Source: Desulfobulbaceae bacterium BRH_c16a (GTDB lineage: Bacteria; Desulfobacterota; Desulfobulbia; Desulfobulbales; Desulfocapsaceae). Taken from it: 64,000 bases of DNA. The stretch lies in contig LADS01000036.1 in the NCBI GenBank assembly GCA_000961725.1, positions 1 to 64,000 on the forward strand, read 5' to 3'. The position numbers and the translations under genes were made by a program. The notes under the pieces were generated by a model, which had not been told where the DNA came from, did no database searches, and saw only the letters and a program-made list of their open reading frames with translations. Positions 42,770 through 50,212 of this stretch are shown here, one piece after another (the first letter of the stretch is position 1; each line of letters begins with the position of its first letter).

Positions 42770-43921
42770 GTGACAAAAAATTATAAGTTTCTGTTTTTTG
42801 CGATGTTGGTAGTGCTGGCAGTCGGATTATGGCAGGAACCAGCCATGGCGGGCAAACTCCAGGATGCCATTGCCGCTGCCCCCCAGGGCGTGGAGAAGGG
42901 CCAGATCGATGCAGCGAAGCCTGTTGGTTTTCTCGGCATTCCCGGTGGTCCCCAGGTGAATCTGGTCCTCGCTTTCTTCTGGGCGGTGTGGGTTGGCTGG
43001 ATTTTTTCAACCGTCGGCGCTTTCGGCGGCGTTATGGCCGGTGTCGGCCATATGACGATTTTCGGGCTTGGCGACTATGCCAAATCTTTCAAACAAACCG
43101 CACCGGCCTTGAACAAGGCGATTACCGACTCGATTCGTGGCTCGAATCAGTACCTGGTCGGTCTGTCCGCCCTGATATCGTCTTTCAACTATTATCGCAT
43201 GGGCCGCCTTGTGGTACCTTTGGCCGTTGTCCTCGGCGCCGGCTCGATTCTTGGTGCCTGGGGCTCCGTTACCTTGTCGGCGGGCAAGATTTCTTTCTCT
43301 CACTACCAGGGCTATTTCGGCTTATTCGTTCTGGCACTCGGCTGCTATCTGCTCTATGAAACTTCCGCTAGAGCGCAGGCGGGCAAGAAAAAGGCAAAAG
43401 CTGCTGCCCAGGCCTTTGAAGCGACCGTAAAACGACAGAAAAGCGGGGAGAAAATTGACACCGCGGCCCTTGGTGTCAAGGTTACCAAAATATCGCTGAC
43501 CCGAATCGATTTTACCTTCTATGGCGTCGAGTTCAAATTCAATCCTCTGATCCCGCTCATTGGTGGTGTGGCAATCTCGGCTGTCGCCGCATTCCTCGGC
43601 GTTGGCGGCGGTTTCTTGCTTGTACCGTTTTTGACGAGCGTTGCCGAACTGCCTATGTACCTGGCCGCCGGAACCTCGGCTCTTGCCGTCCTTATCAGCA
43701 TGATTACCAGTATCGTCACCCTGATTTCCAAAGGTGTGCAGTTCGACTGGGCGCTGATCGGACTGGAACTGGTAGGTATTGCCGTGGGATCGGTTGTCGG
43801 TCCGCGGACTTCCAAATACTTCTCCGATGTATGGTTGAAGCGCTTGTTCATCGTACTGGCCTTCTATGTCGGTATCGACTATGTACTGCGCGGATTTTTA
43901 AATATCAAAATGTTTGGTTAA
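42770..43921 (+). CDS. TauE/SafE-family anion exporter (second copy)
   Basis: The 383-residue inner-membrane protein has a hydrophobic N-terminus resembling a signal peptide (FLFFAMLVVLAVGLW...AMA), then about eight membrane segments. TauE half-repeat signatures include FSTVGAFGGVMAGVGHMTIFGL and AAFLGVGGGFLLVPFLTSV. A lysine/alanine-rich cytoplasmic loop (AGKKKAKAAAQAFEATVKRQ) divides the halves. TTCGGAGG precedes the ATG. It lies 200 bp after the kinase-like gene and is the likely exporter for the anionic product or substrate of the Mo enzyme. It is divergent from the copy at 16209. Confidence 0.88.
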   Translation: MTKNYKFLFFAMLVVLAVGLWQEPAMAGKLQDAIAAAPQGVEKGQIDAAKPVGFLGIPGGPQVNLVLAFFWAVWVGWIFSTVGAFGGVMAGVGHMTIFGLGDYAKSFKQTAPALNKAITDSIRGSNQYLVGLSALISSFNYYRMGRLVVPLAVVLGAGSILGAWGSVTLSAGKISFSHYQGYFGLFVLALGCYLLYETSARAQAGKKKAKAAAQAFEATVKRQKSGEKIDTAALGVKVTKISLTRIDFTFYGVEFKFNPLIPLIGGVAISAVAAFLGVGGGFLLVPFLTSVAELPMYLAAGTSALAVLISMITSIVTLISKGVQFDWALIGLELVGIAVGSVVGPRTSKYFSDVWLKRLFIVLAFYVGIDYVLRGFLNIKMFG

Positions 43922-43943
43922 TCTTCGGGCTCTTAGCCCTGAA

Positions 43944-43972
43944 ATGGCTCCGGGCCAATAACCCGGAGCCAT
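43944..43972 (+). terminator. 11-bp hairpin between TauE and the next membrane protein
   Basis: ATGGCTCCGGG (43944-43954) pairs perfectly with CCCGGAGCCAT (43962-43972) across seven bases. No T-run follows. It begins 22 bp after the TauE stop and ends 8 bp before the next ATG, where it would also cover that gene's ribosome binding region. It may be a terminator, a stability element or a translational control hairpin. Confidence 0.45.
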
Positions 43973-43980
43973 GAGAGAAC

Positions 43981-44526
43981 ATGTACTCACTTCTGCCATT
44001 GCTCCTCTTGCTTGACCCATGGTTTATCGCCCCTTTCAGGCTGCTGCCCTCGGAAAACTGGGGCTATCTTTTCGGGGTTGCCATTATAGCTCTGCAATGC
44101 ATACTCCTCGGCGATCTCTCGGCCACTCTGGTCACCTATTTCAACCGCAATTACCTGCGCAAGATACAGGATAAAATGGACAGGCACCACCGCCTTTCCG
44201 AGCAGGCCCTGCAGATGGGCGACAAGGAGAGCTATAAGGCGGTCAACCGGCAGGGGCTGGACGCCTTCGGCTATCAGTTTTCCATGGGGGCGGCAATTTT
44301 CTGTGTTTCCATCTGGCCGATGCCTTTTTCGCTCGCCTGGATGAACATGCGTTTCGCAGAAGCGCCTTTGGAACTTTCGTTCAAGATACCGTTGATAGGT
44401 CAGTCGGTTCATTATTTTGCATCTTTTCTGCTCATCTATATAGCTGTTCGCATGGTCTATTCTTTCATCATGACTCGGCAAGCCTGGTATTCCGGTATGA
44501 AAAAGCGGGTTTTGGCAAAAGGATAG
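43981..44526 (+). CDS. Membrane protein of unknown function following TauE
   Basis: The 181-residue protein has four hydrophobic segments (LLPLLLLLDPWFIAPFRLL, WGYLFGVAIIALQCILLGDL, FSMGAAIFCVSIWPMPFSLAW, HYFASFLLIYIAVRMVYSF) with a charged cytoplasmic hairpin of about 60 residues between the second and third (YFNRNYLRKIQDKMDRHHRL). No family recognised. A relic of the 3' end of a related gene survives at 48975-49043. The ATG follows a hairpin, and GAGAGAAC is its only weak ribosome site. Confidence 0.7.
   Translation: MYSLLPLLLLLDPWFIAPFRLLPSENWGYLFGVAIIALQCILLGDLSATLVTYFNRNYLRKIQDKMDRHHRLSEQALQMGDKESYKAVNRQGLDAFGYQFSMGAAIFCVSIWPMPFSLAWMNMRFAEAPLELSFKIPLIGQSVHYFASFLLIYIAVRMVYSFIMTRQAWYSGMKKRVLAKG
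44482..44522 (+). repeat. 41-bp direct repeat, copy 1 (3' end of the membrane-protein gene)
   Basis: The last coding bases of the membrane-protein gene (encoding AWYSGMKKRVLAKG) recur at 48978-49018 with about five differences. The two copies bracket the minus-strand regulatory genes at 44.6-48.8 kb. Confidence 0.6.
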
Positions 44527-44530
44527 AAGC

Positions 44531-44566
44531 CCCTGAGAATTCGGGAAAAGAATCGAATTCTCAGGG
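44531..44566. terminator. Bidirectional terminator between convergent genes
   Basis: CCCTGAGAATTCG (44531-44543) pairs perfectly with CGAATTCTCAGGG (44554-44566) across 10 bases. It lies in the 59-bp gap between the convergent membrane-protein and receiver-PATAN-roadblock genes. The position and 13-bp stem suit a terminator acting in both directions; neither side has a long T-run. Confidence 0.65.
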
Positions 44567-44585
44567 CAAAACGATATTGTAGGTT

Positions 44586-44978
44586 TTACCGAAAAGCTTC
44601 GGCAACTTCGGTAATGAGTGAATCGAGTTTGATTTTGCCCATCGCAAGATTGGCATCTTTGGCCAGCAGCATGATGATGTGTATATGCGCCTTGCCTGCC
44701 TGGGATTGAGAAAAATCATCCGCTTCATTATAGCAGCGGGCAATAACGTGGGCTTTCGGCGCTTCAATATGGACAATCTGCCCACGGCCGACATTCATGA
44801 CGTCCGTCGCTTTTTGCGCTTTCAGCAAGACATCGTTGGCGAGCGATCCTATCTCGGCCAGCTTCAGGTTGGCAATGTTGACTTGAGCTGCCATTTCTCC
44901 GTTTGGCGTAAACACACCCACCGCCATAAAGCCTTCAATATCCCGCAGTTTGTTCAAGGTGTCGTCCAGCTTTCCCAT
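44586..44978 (-). other. Probable internally initiated roadblock/LC7 product
   Basis: Within the larger gene, an ATG at 44978 (MGKLDDTLNKLRDIEGFMAV) has a consensus AGGAGGAG five bases upstream, which is stronger than the site of the full-length start. Translation from here gives a 130-residue stand-alone roadblock protein, the usual size of free DUF2173/MglB-like proteins. Either the two genes fused by loss of a stop codon, or both forms are made. Confidence 0.5.
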
Positions 44979-45764
44979 GATTTCTCCTCCTGAATGTGAT
45001 TGATCTGATGTAACTTCCGATTTATTTGCAGCAGATGCAGGTGTCGGCTCTTGCTCGACAACCGCCGGTATTGGGTCAGCGGATAGAGAGGTCGCCTCAT
45101 CGATTCGGCTCATGCCTTCCATAAGAAGAGCCATAAGGGGTTTGTCGATCGTTTTTAATATTCTTTTCTGGGGAAGTTTCTTGAACGTGATGCGGATATT
45201 TTCGCAGGCCAAGAGCTTGAAGAGAGCCTCTTCGCCTTTCGTTTCTCCGGTGACGGCTGCCGCGATCTCGCCCGTTTCCAGATAAATATAGCCGTCGGTC
45301 CGGTTGTTTTTAATATTGAGAAGACAGGTTTTCTGCTCGAGGGAAAGGAGCTGCAGGAAATTAGCCAGGGAAAAGCCGGCGACTGAACCTTCTTTGCTTT
45401 CCTGCTGCAGTCCATCCAGAATAGCGTCTGCCAGCCGCTCGAATTCTATAGGTTTTTCAAGAAGTTTTGAAATCCCGGTGATATTGACTTTATCCTCGAT
45501 TTCCGGAGTGGCAAAGGCGGTCATGACGATCGAAGGCATAAACGGATAGGCTCCGGAAACGTGAGCCAGCAGTTCAAAACCATCCATTACCGGCATGCGC
45601 AGATCGGTCACCAGCAGATCGATCTTTTGCCGCTGGAGAATGTCAATTGCCTGGTGTCCATTAACTGCAGTCAGAACACCAAAACTTTCCTTGTAGCTGG
45701 CAAGGCCGGCTTCAATACTCTCCAGCAACCTGGTTTCGTCATCGACTATCAGCACGTTATGCAT
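44586..45764 (-). CDS. Receiver-PATAN (DUF4388)-roadblock regulatory protein with an internal start
   Basis: The 392-residue protein starts at the ATG opening MHNVLIVDDE (45764). The receiver (1-~120) has VDDE, the phosphorylated Asp in LLVTDLRMPVMDG, and LEKPIEF. A PATAN/DUF4388 domain spans ~140-225 (SLANFLQLLSLEQKTCLLNIKN...YIYLETGEIAAA). An acidic linker leads to a roadblock/LC7-like (DUF2173) domain at ~263-392. An ideal ribosome site AGGAGGAG (complement of 44984-44991) precedes an in-frame ATG at 44978, so a separate ~130-residue roadblock protein may also be made. PATAN and roadblock domains are protein-interaction modules, often tied to small GTPases. Confidence 0.85.
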   Translation of the reverse strand: MHNVLIVDDETRLLESIEAGLASYKESFGVLTAVNGHQAIDILQRQKIDLLVTDLRMPVMDGFELLAHVSGAYPFMPSIVMTAFATPEIEDKVNITGISKLLEKPIEFERLADAILDGLQQESKEGSVAGFSLANFLQLLSLEQKTCLLNIKNNRTDGYIYLETGEIAAAVTGETKGEEALFKLLACENIRITFKKLPQKRILKTIDKPLMALLMEGMSRIDEATSLSADPIPAVVEQEPTPASAANKSEVTSDQSHSGGEIMGKLDDTLNKLRDIEGFMAVGVFTPNGEMAAQVNIANLKLAEIGSLANDVLLKAQKATDVMNVGRGQIVHIEAPKAHVIARCYNEADDFSQSQAGKAHIHIIMLLAKDANLAMGKIKLDSLITEVAEAFR

Positions 45765-45974
45765 GTTTCTTCCATTCAGAAAGTAACCCCGACAAACGGG
45801 ACTCAAAAGGAGATTGCATGAGTTGGCCTGGTGTTCAATGCAGGTGCCATGCCCAGCCGCGATGCGGCCGATGAAAAAATGGCGATACCTGCAGATCCTG
45901 GTGTTGCGGGAATTTAAGCTGGAGCGGGTACGGGATTTGCCGTTCAAACAGGCGATTCGTTTTGCGACAGTGTT

Positions 45975-47366
45975 CTAAATTGAATCGCCGGGTTTGAGTC
46001 GGTACTGGTCGATTTTTCTGAGCAGGGTCGAACGGGCGATACCGAGAGCTTCGGCGGTGCGGGTGTGGTTGTTGTCAAATGCGGCGAGGGCCCTGGCAAT
46101 GTGTTGTTTTTCCACGGCCCCAAGAGAGACAATTGGCCCTGTTGAAAGATTGAAGCCGACAGCGGCAGGAAATGAACTTTCCGGTACCGGTCTTTGGGCA
46201 AGAAGGCCTGCAGGATGAAGAGTGTCGCCGGTTCTGAGGATAACAGCCCGTTCGAGGATGTTTTTCAGTTCTCTGACGTTTCCCGGCCATGGATATTCAC
46301 AGAGTGCCGCGAGTTCCTGGCGGGGAAGGATGAGTTCCTGGTCGGGAGCAATATCTTTCATCAGATAACGGCAGAGCTCCGGTATATCTTCGGTACGTTC
46401 CCGCAAAGGCGGCAGGTGGATCCGCAAGACACTCAGGCGATAGTAAAGATCTTCCCGGAATGTTTTACGCTGGACTGCTTTTTCCAGGTCGATATTGGTC
46501 GCGGCGATCACCCGAACATCAATTTTTCCGGCAGACTGGCAGCCAAGACGGCGCAAGGTGCCGTTGTCGAGAATGCCAAGCAGTTTCGATTGCAGGTGGA
46601 GGGGAATTTCGCCGATCTCATCGAGAAAGAGAGTGCCGCCATCTGCCATCTCAAAGAGCCCTTTGCGTAGGGCCGTGGCACCGGTAAAGGCTCCCCGCTC
46701 ATGGCCGAAGAGTTCCGACTCAATGAGGTTTTCAGGAAGGGCGGCACAGTTTGCATCGACAAAAGGGGGTGAATGGTCGCCCTGGTGATAATGGATGGCT
46801 TTGGCGACAACGTTTTTGCCGGTACCCGTCTCCCCGGTTATCAGGATGGGCGCCCTGTTGGTTGCCGCGAGCCGGATTAGATGGTTGACGGCCTGCAGCC
46901 CACCGTCTCGTCCAATCAATACATTGTGCTGGCAATCGCGATGATTGTGAAGTTTTTGCAGTTGCTCGACCCGTTCAAGTTCGGATGCGCGAAAAGCCCG
47001 TTCGACAGCCAGCTGCAGTTCCATAAACTCCATCGGTTTCGACAGGTAGTCATGGGCTCCGTTGCGCAGAGCCTGCACCGCATGATCGAAGCTCGGGTAT
47101 GCGGTGATAAAGATGATCTTGGCCTGTTCGCATTTGGCCAGGAGTGGACCACACAACTGAAGCCCGCCGATATCGGGAAGCTTTTGATCGAGAAGAATCA
47201 CATCCGCCCGATTGGCACTGCACCAGTGCAGCCCTTCCTTGCCGCTTTGCACCGTGACCGTCATGAAGTTTTTGTTCTTGAAAAAGGCCGCAACGGCGTC
47301 GCAGAACAATCGATCGTCGTCAACCAGGAGCAGTGTTCCGCCGGATCGATTGGATAAGGTTGTCAT
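45975..47366 (-). CDS. Sigma-54-dependent response regulator (NtrC family)
   Basis: The 463-residue protein has a receiver (LLVDDD, phosphorylated D60, K110), an AAA+ domain with Walker A GETGTGKN and an intact GAFTGA loop (HERGAFTGAT), and a Fis-type HTH (NHTRTAEALGIARSTLLRKI) near the end. The ATG overlaps the stop of the upstream kinase gene by 4 bp (ATGA). It is the cognate partner of that kinase and probably drives a sigma-54 promoter in this region. A 210-bp gap separates it from the receiver-PATAN-roadblock gene downstream. Confidence 0.94.
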   Translation of the reverse strand: MTTLSNRSGGTLLLVDDDRLFCDAVAAFFKNKNFMTVTVQSGKEGLHWCSANRADVILLDQKLPDIGGLQLCGPLLAKCEQAKIIFITAYPSFDHAVQALRNGAHDYLSKPMEFMELQLAVERAFRASELERVEQLQKLHNHRDCQHNVLIGRDGGLQAVNHLIRLAATNRAPILITGETGTGKNVVAKAIHYHQGDHSPPFVDANCAALPENLIESELFGHERGAFTGATALRKGLFEMADGGTLFLDEIGEIPLHLQSKLLGILDNGTLRRLGCQSAGKIDVRVIAATNIDLEKAVQRKTFREDLYYRLSVLRIHLPPLRERTEDIPELCRYLMKDIAPDQELILPRQELAALCEYPWPGNVRELKNILERAVILRTGDTLHPAGLLAQRPVPESSFPAAVGFNLSTGPIVSLGAVEKQHIARALAAFDNNHTRTAEALGIARSTLLRKIDQYRLKPGDSI

Positions 47367-48835
47367 GGTTGCTCTGCGGGGAAACTGACGGACACTGTCG
47401 TACCCATGCCTTGATAGCTTTCGATACCGATCCTGCTGTTCATCGCCAGGAGCATTTTCCTGACAATGACCAGACCGAGCCCGGTCCCCGTCGCTTTTGC
47501 GGTGAAGAACGGTTTAAACAGATTCTCCTGATCTGCTTCTGAGATTCCCTTGCCGTTGTCATCTACTTTGATATTGATTTGCCCGTTTGTTCTCTCGGCA
47601 CTGATGATTATCTGCGGTTTAGTGCTGCCGATCAGGGCATCTGCGGCGTTGGTAATCAGATTCAGCATCACATGGTGCAGAGCACGGCTGTCCGCCAGCA
47701 CGGTCAGCTGGTCATTGGGCAGGATGGTGCGTAATTGTATCTGCTGGTGGGCAACATCGCTTTGAATGAGGGCAATGAAGTTGTTGATGAATTCGGTGAT
47801 GGACAGTTCCTGCATGATCGGCCGCTCAAACAGGCTGTAATTCTTCAGGGCCTTGAGGAGATATTCGAGACGGGTCACTTCCTGCAGTGATCGATCGAGG
47901 AACAGAGCAATGGTCTCTTGGTCGTATTCGTCAAGATTTCTCTGCAGAACACTCAAAGCCATTTTGATCGAATTAACGGGATTGCCGATTTCATGGCGGA
48001 TGCCGGAAAAAACATAGCCGAGGTTTTTAGTCAGATTGGCAGCCTCGATCACCGCCTCCATCTGCCTTTTCTCGGTGATGTCGGAAAGCATGAGGATTGT
48101 GCTCTGCCTGGTGCTCCTGATGGAGAATTGCTCGAGCACGACCTGGTAGCCGCCTAGCTGCAGCGGCGCGGGAGGAGAGGATCTTTCCTCCCGCGCGGCC
48201 ATGGCCTCGAGCAGGGGCAAGGAAAGGACCTCGGCAATTCGACGGCCGAGAAGCTTTTCCCGGGCAAATCCCAGGAACATGACGGCCCTGGGATTGACAT
48301 ACGCTATGCGCTCGTCGATCAACTCGACAATACCTTGCGACATCGATTCCAGAATCACTTTGAGATGATGGTTATTTTGCAGCAGCTCTCTGGTGACCTG
48401 CCTGCTGTGCAGGTGTTCCGCTCCTTTCAGTTCGGGTACGATGGTGGTCGTACGAGGGAATTCCGCATCTCGTATCACCTGAATGATATGGCGGCGCATT
48501 TCGCTGAAGGGACCTTTGGCGATCAGGGCATCGACGCCGAGTTGCCGGTAATCGAGCTGTTCTTCCATGGCAACGCCTGAAACGATAACCAGGTAGCAAT
48601 GCTGCAGGTGATCCATGTTGCGGATGATGCGGCAGAGATCGTCGCCGCCGATCCTGGGCATGATGAGATCGATGAAGATGATGTCCGGCGTCATTTCGAC
48701 GAGGGTGTCGAGACAGCCGAAGACATCACTGACGCATCGTGTTTCATGCCCTTCGAGGTGCAGCGTTTCGGACATGAGCTTGAGGATAACCGGGTTGTTA
48801 TCGACGACGAGAATTTTCTTTTTTTGAGTTTCCAC
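47363..48835 (-). CDS. Hybrid receiver-PAS histidine kinase
   Basis: The 490-residue soluble protein begins with a receiver (ILVVDNNPVILKLM; phosphorylated Asp in IIFIDLIMPRIGG), in which VDNN replaces the usual VDDD and may weaken Mg binding. Next come a PAS domain (~170-280), a HisKA-like segment (YVFSGIRHEIGNPVNSIKMAL) and HATPase_c (NLITNAADAL, VDDNGKGI, GTGLGLVIV). Its N-terminal receiver may take input from another kinase, such as those at 34102 or 41373. It is translationally coupled to the NtrC regulator downstream. Confidence 0.92.
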   Translation of the reverse strand: METQKKKILVVDNNPVILKLMSETLHLEGHETRCVSDVFGCLDTLVEMTPDIIFIDLIMPRIGGDDLCRIIRNMDHLQHCYLVIVSGVAMEEQLDYRQLGVDALIAKGPFSEMRRHIIQVIRDAEFPRTTTIVPELKGAEHLHSRQVTRELLQNNHHLKVILESMSQGIVELIDERIAYVNPRAVMFLGFAREKLLGRRIAEVLSLPLLEAMAAREERSSPPAPLQLGGYQVVLEQFSIRSTRQSTILMLSDITEKRQMEAVIEAANLTKNLGYVFSGIRHEIGNPVNSIKMALSVLQRNLDEYDQETIALFLDRSLQEVTRLEYLLKALKNYSLFERPIMQELSITEFINNFIALIQSDVAHQQIQLRTILPNDQLTVLADSRALHHVMLNLITNAADALIGSTKPQIIISAERTNGQINIKVDDNGKGISEADQENLFKPFFTAKATGTGLGLVIVRKMLLAMNSRIGIESYQGMGTTVSVSFPAEQP

Positions 48836-49166
48836 GATTACCTTGCCGGATTTAGACTGCGTCGGCAGTTTCAGGTTCGGACAACCGCATGTGCTGAGAT
48901 AAATCGATGGTGTCGGCTTTTATTGTATGGGAGAGGCAGACGCCTGTCAAATTTCTGCCTGAAGAAAAGTGTCGGTGGCCTGGTATTCCGGTTTGAAAAA
49001 GCGGATTCCGGCAAAACGTCAAGAAGATTTGGCTGGTCCATAAGCCTGACAACATTTTCTGTATCGCTGCAGAAAATATTGATACATCAAGCGTAGAAAT
49101 GTATATTCTGTCTATTGATGGAGCGGAGATCAAAAGATTCTCGACTCACGATAAAAAGGTATATCA
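48836..49166. other. Intergenic region with a relic gene end
   Basis: This 331-bp spacer lies between divergent kinase and patatin genes and must contain both promoters; none could be called with confidence. Its centre holds the relic end of a membrane-protein paralogue (48975-49043). Nothing else supportable was seen. Confidence 0.5.
48975..49043 (+). pseudogene. Relic 3' end of a paralogue of the 43981 membrane-protein gene
   Basis: Reading VAWYSGLKKRIPAKRQ and a few more codons to a TAA at 49041-49043, this stretch matches the C-terminus of the 43981-44526 product (AWYSGMKKRVLAKG) in frame, and the DNA matches over 41 bases with about five differences. No upstream homology is visible, so only the tail survives. 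It implies an earlier duplication or a rearrangement that placed the minus-strand regulators between two copies. Confidence 0.55.
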
Positions 49167-50201
49167 ATGCCGGAAACGAAGGTAATCGAACTTGCACTGC
49201 AGGGTGGAGGAGCACACGGGGCTTTTACCTGGGGGGTTCTCGATCGTTTACTTGAGGATGATCATATTCATATCGACGGGATCAGCGGCACCAGCGCAGG
49301 AGCCCTGAATGCCGTTGTCGTCGCCGACGGACTCGATCGAGAGGGCAGGCAAGGCGCCCGCAAGGCCTTGCGGGATTTCTGGCGCAAGGTGAGTGAGGCC
49401 GGACGGTTCTCACCTTTCCAGCGGACCCTGCTCGATCGCCTGCTTGGTCGCTGGACCCTCGACTATTCTCCCGGATACATCTTCTTCGACATGCTCTCCC
49501 GGTTAGTCTCGCCCTATGAAATCAACCCGTTCGGGATTAACCCCACCAGAAGACTGATCGAGTCCCTGGTGGATTTCGAGCATGTCCGCCACGCCGAAGG
49601 CATCAAGCTGTTTGTGACGGCGACCAACGTCCGAACCGGCAAACTGAAGATTTTCCGTCGAGAGGAAATGACTGCGGACATGATCATGGCTTCGGCCTGC
49701 CTGCCTTTCTTATTCCATGCTGTGGAAATCGATGGCGAGGCCTACTGGGACGGCGGCTATATGGGCAACCCGGCCCTTTTCCCCCTGGTTGAAGAGTGCG
49801 GGATTCGATGCGGCGCCCGGGATCTGGTAATCGTTCAGATCAATCCCATCTCCCGTGAAGAGATTCCCAGAAGAGCTCCGGACATCCTCAACCGCCTCAA
49901 CGAAATAACCTTCAATGCCAGCCTGATCAAGGAAATCCGTTCCATCTCGCTTCTGAAAAAACTCATAGAAGTGAGCAACCTCGAGGACAAGCTGTTCAAG
50001 GACGTATATTTTCACCGGATCAATGCCGACCTCGAATTGAAGCCTTTGAGCGTGTCCAGCAAGGTCAATACGGAGTGGGCCTTCCTTGAGCACCTGCATG
50101 ATGTAGGGTACCGTACTACAGAGGTGTGGCTTAAAGAAAATCACGATCACCTTGGCAGCAGGTCTACCTTGGATATCGAATCTGTGTATCTCCATGCATA
50201 A
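49167..50201 (+). CDS. Patatin-like phospholipase
   Basis: The 344-residue protein has the patatin oxyanion motif LALQGGGAHGAFTWG (residues ~6-20), the nucleophile elbow GISGTSAGALNA (Ser in GTSAG) and the catalytic Asp in WDGGYMGNPALFPL. No signal peptide or membrane segment is present. Bacterial members hydrolyse phospholipid acyl chains and some degrade polyhydroxyalkanoates. It sits 11 bp before a GntP-type permease gene and is probably cotranscribed with it. Confidence 0.93.
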   Translation: MPETKVIELALQGGGAHGAFTWGVLDRLLEDDHIHIDGISGTSAGALNAVVVADGLDREGRQGARKALRDFWRKVSEAGRFSPFQRTLLDRLLGRWTLDYSPGYIFFDMLSRLVSPYEINPFGINPTRRLIESLVDFEHVRHAEGIKLFVTATNVRTGKLKIFRREEMTADMIMASACLPFLFHAVEIDGEAYWDGGYMGNPALFPLVEECGIRCGARDLVIVQINPISREEIPRRAPDILNRLNEITFNASLIKEIRSISLLKKLIEVSNLEDKLFKDVYFHRINADLELKPLSVSSKVNTEWAFLEHLHDVGYRTTEVWLKENHDHLGSRSTLDIESVYLHA

Positions 50202-50212
50202 GAGGGAGACCT

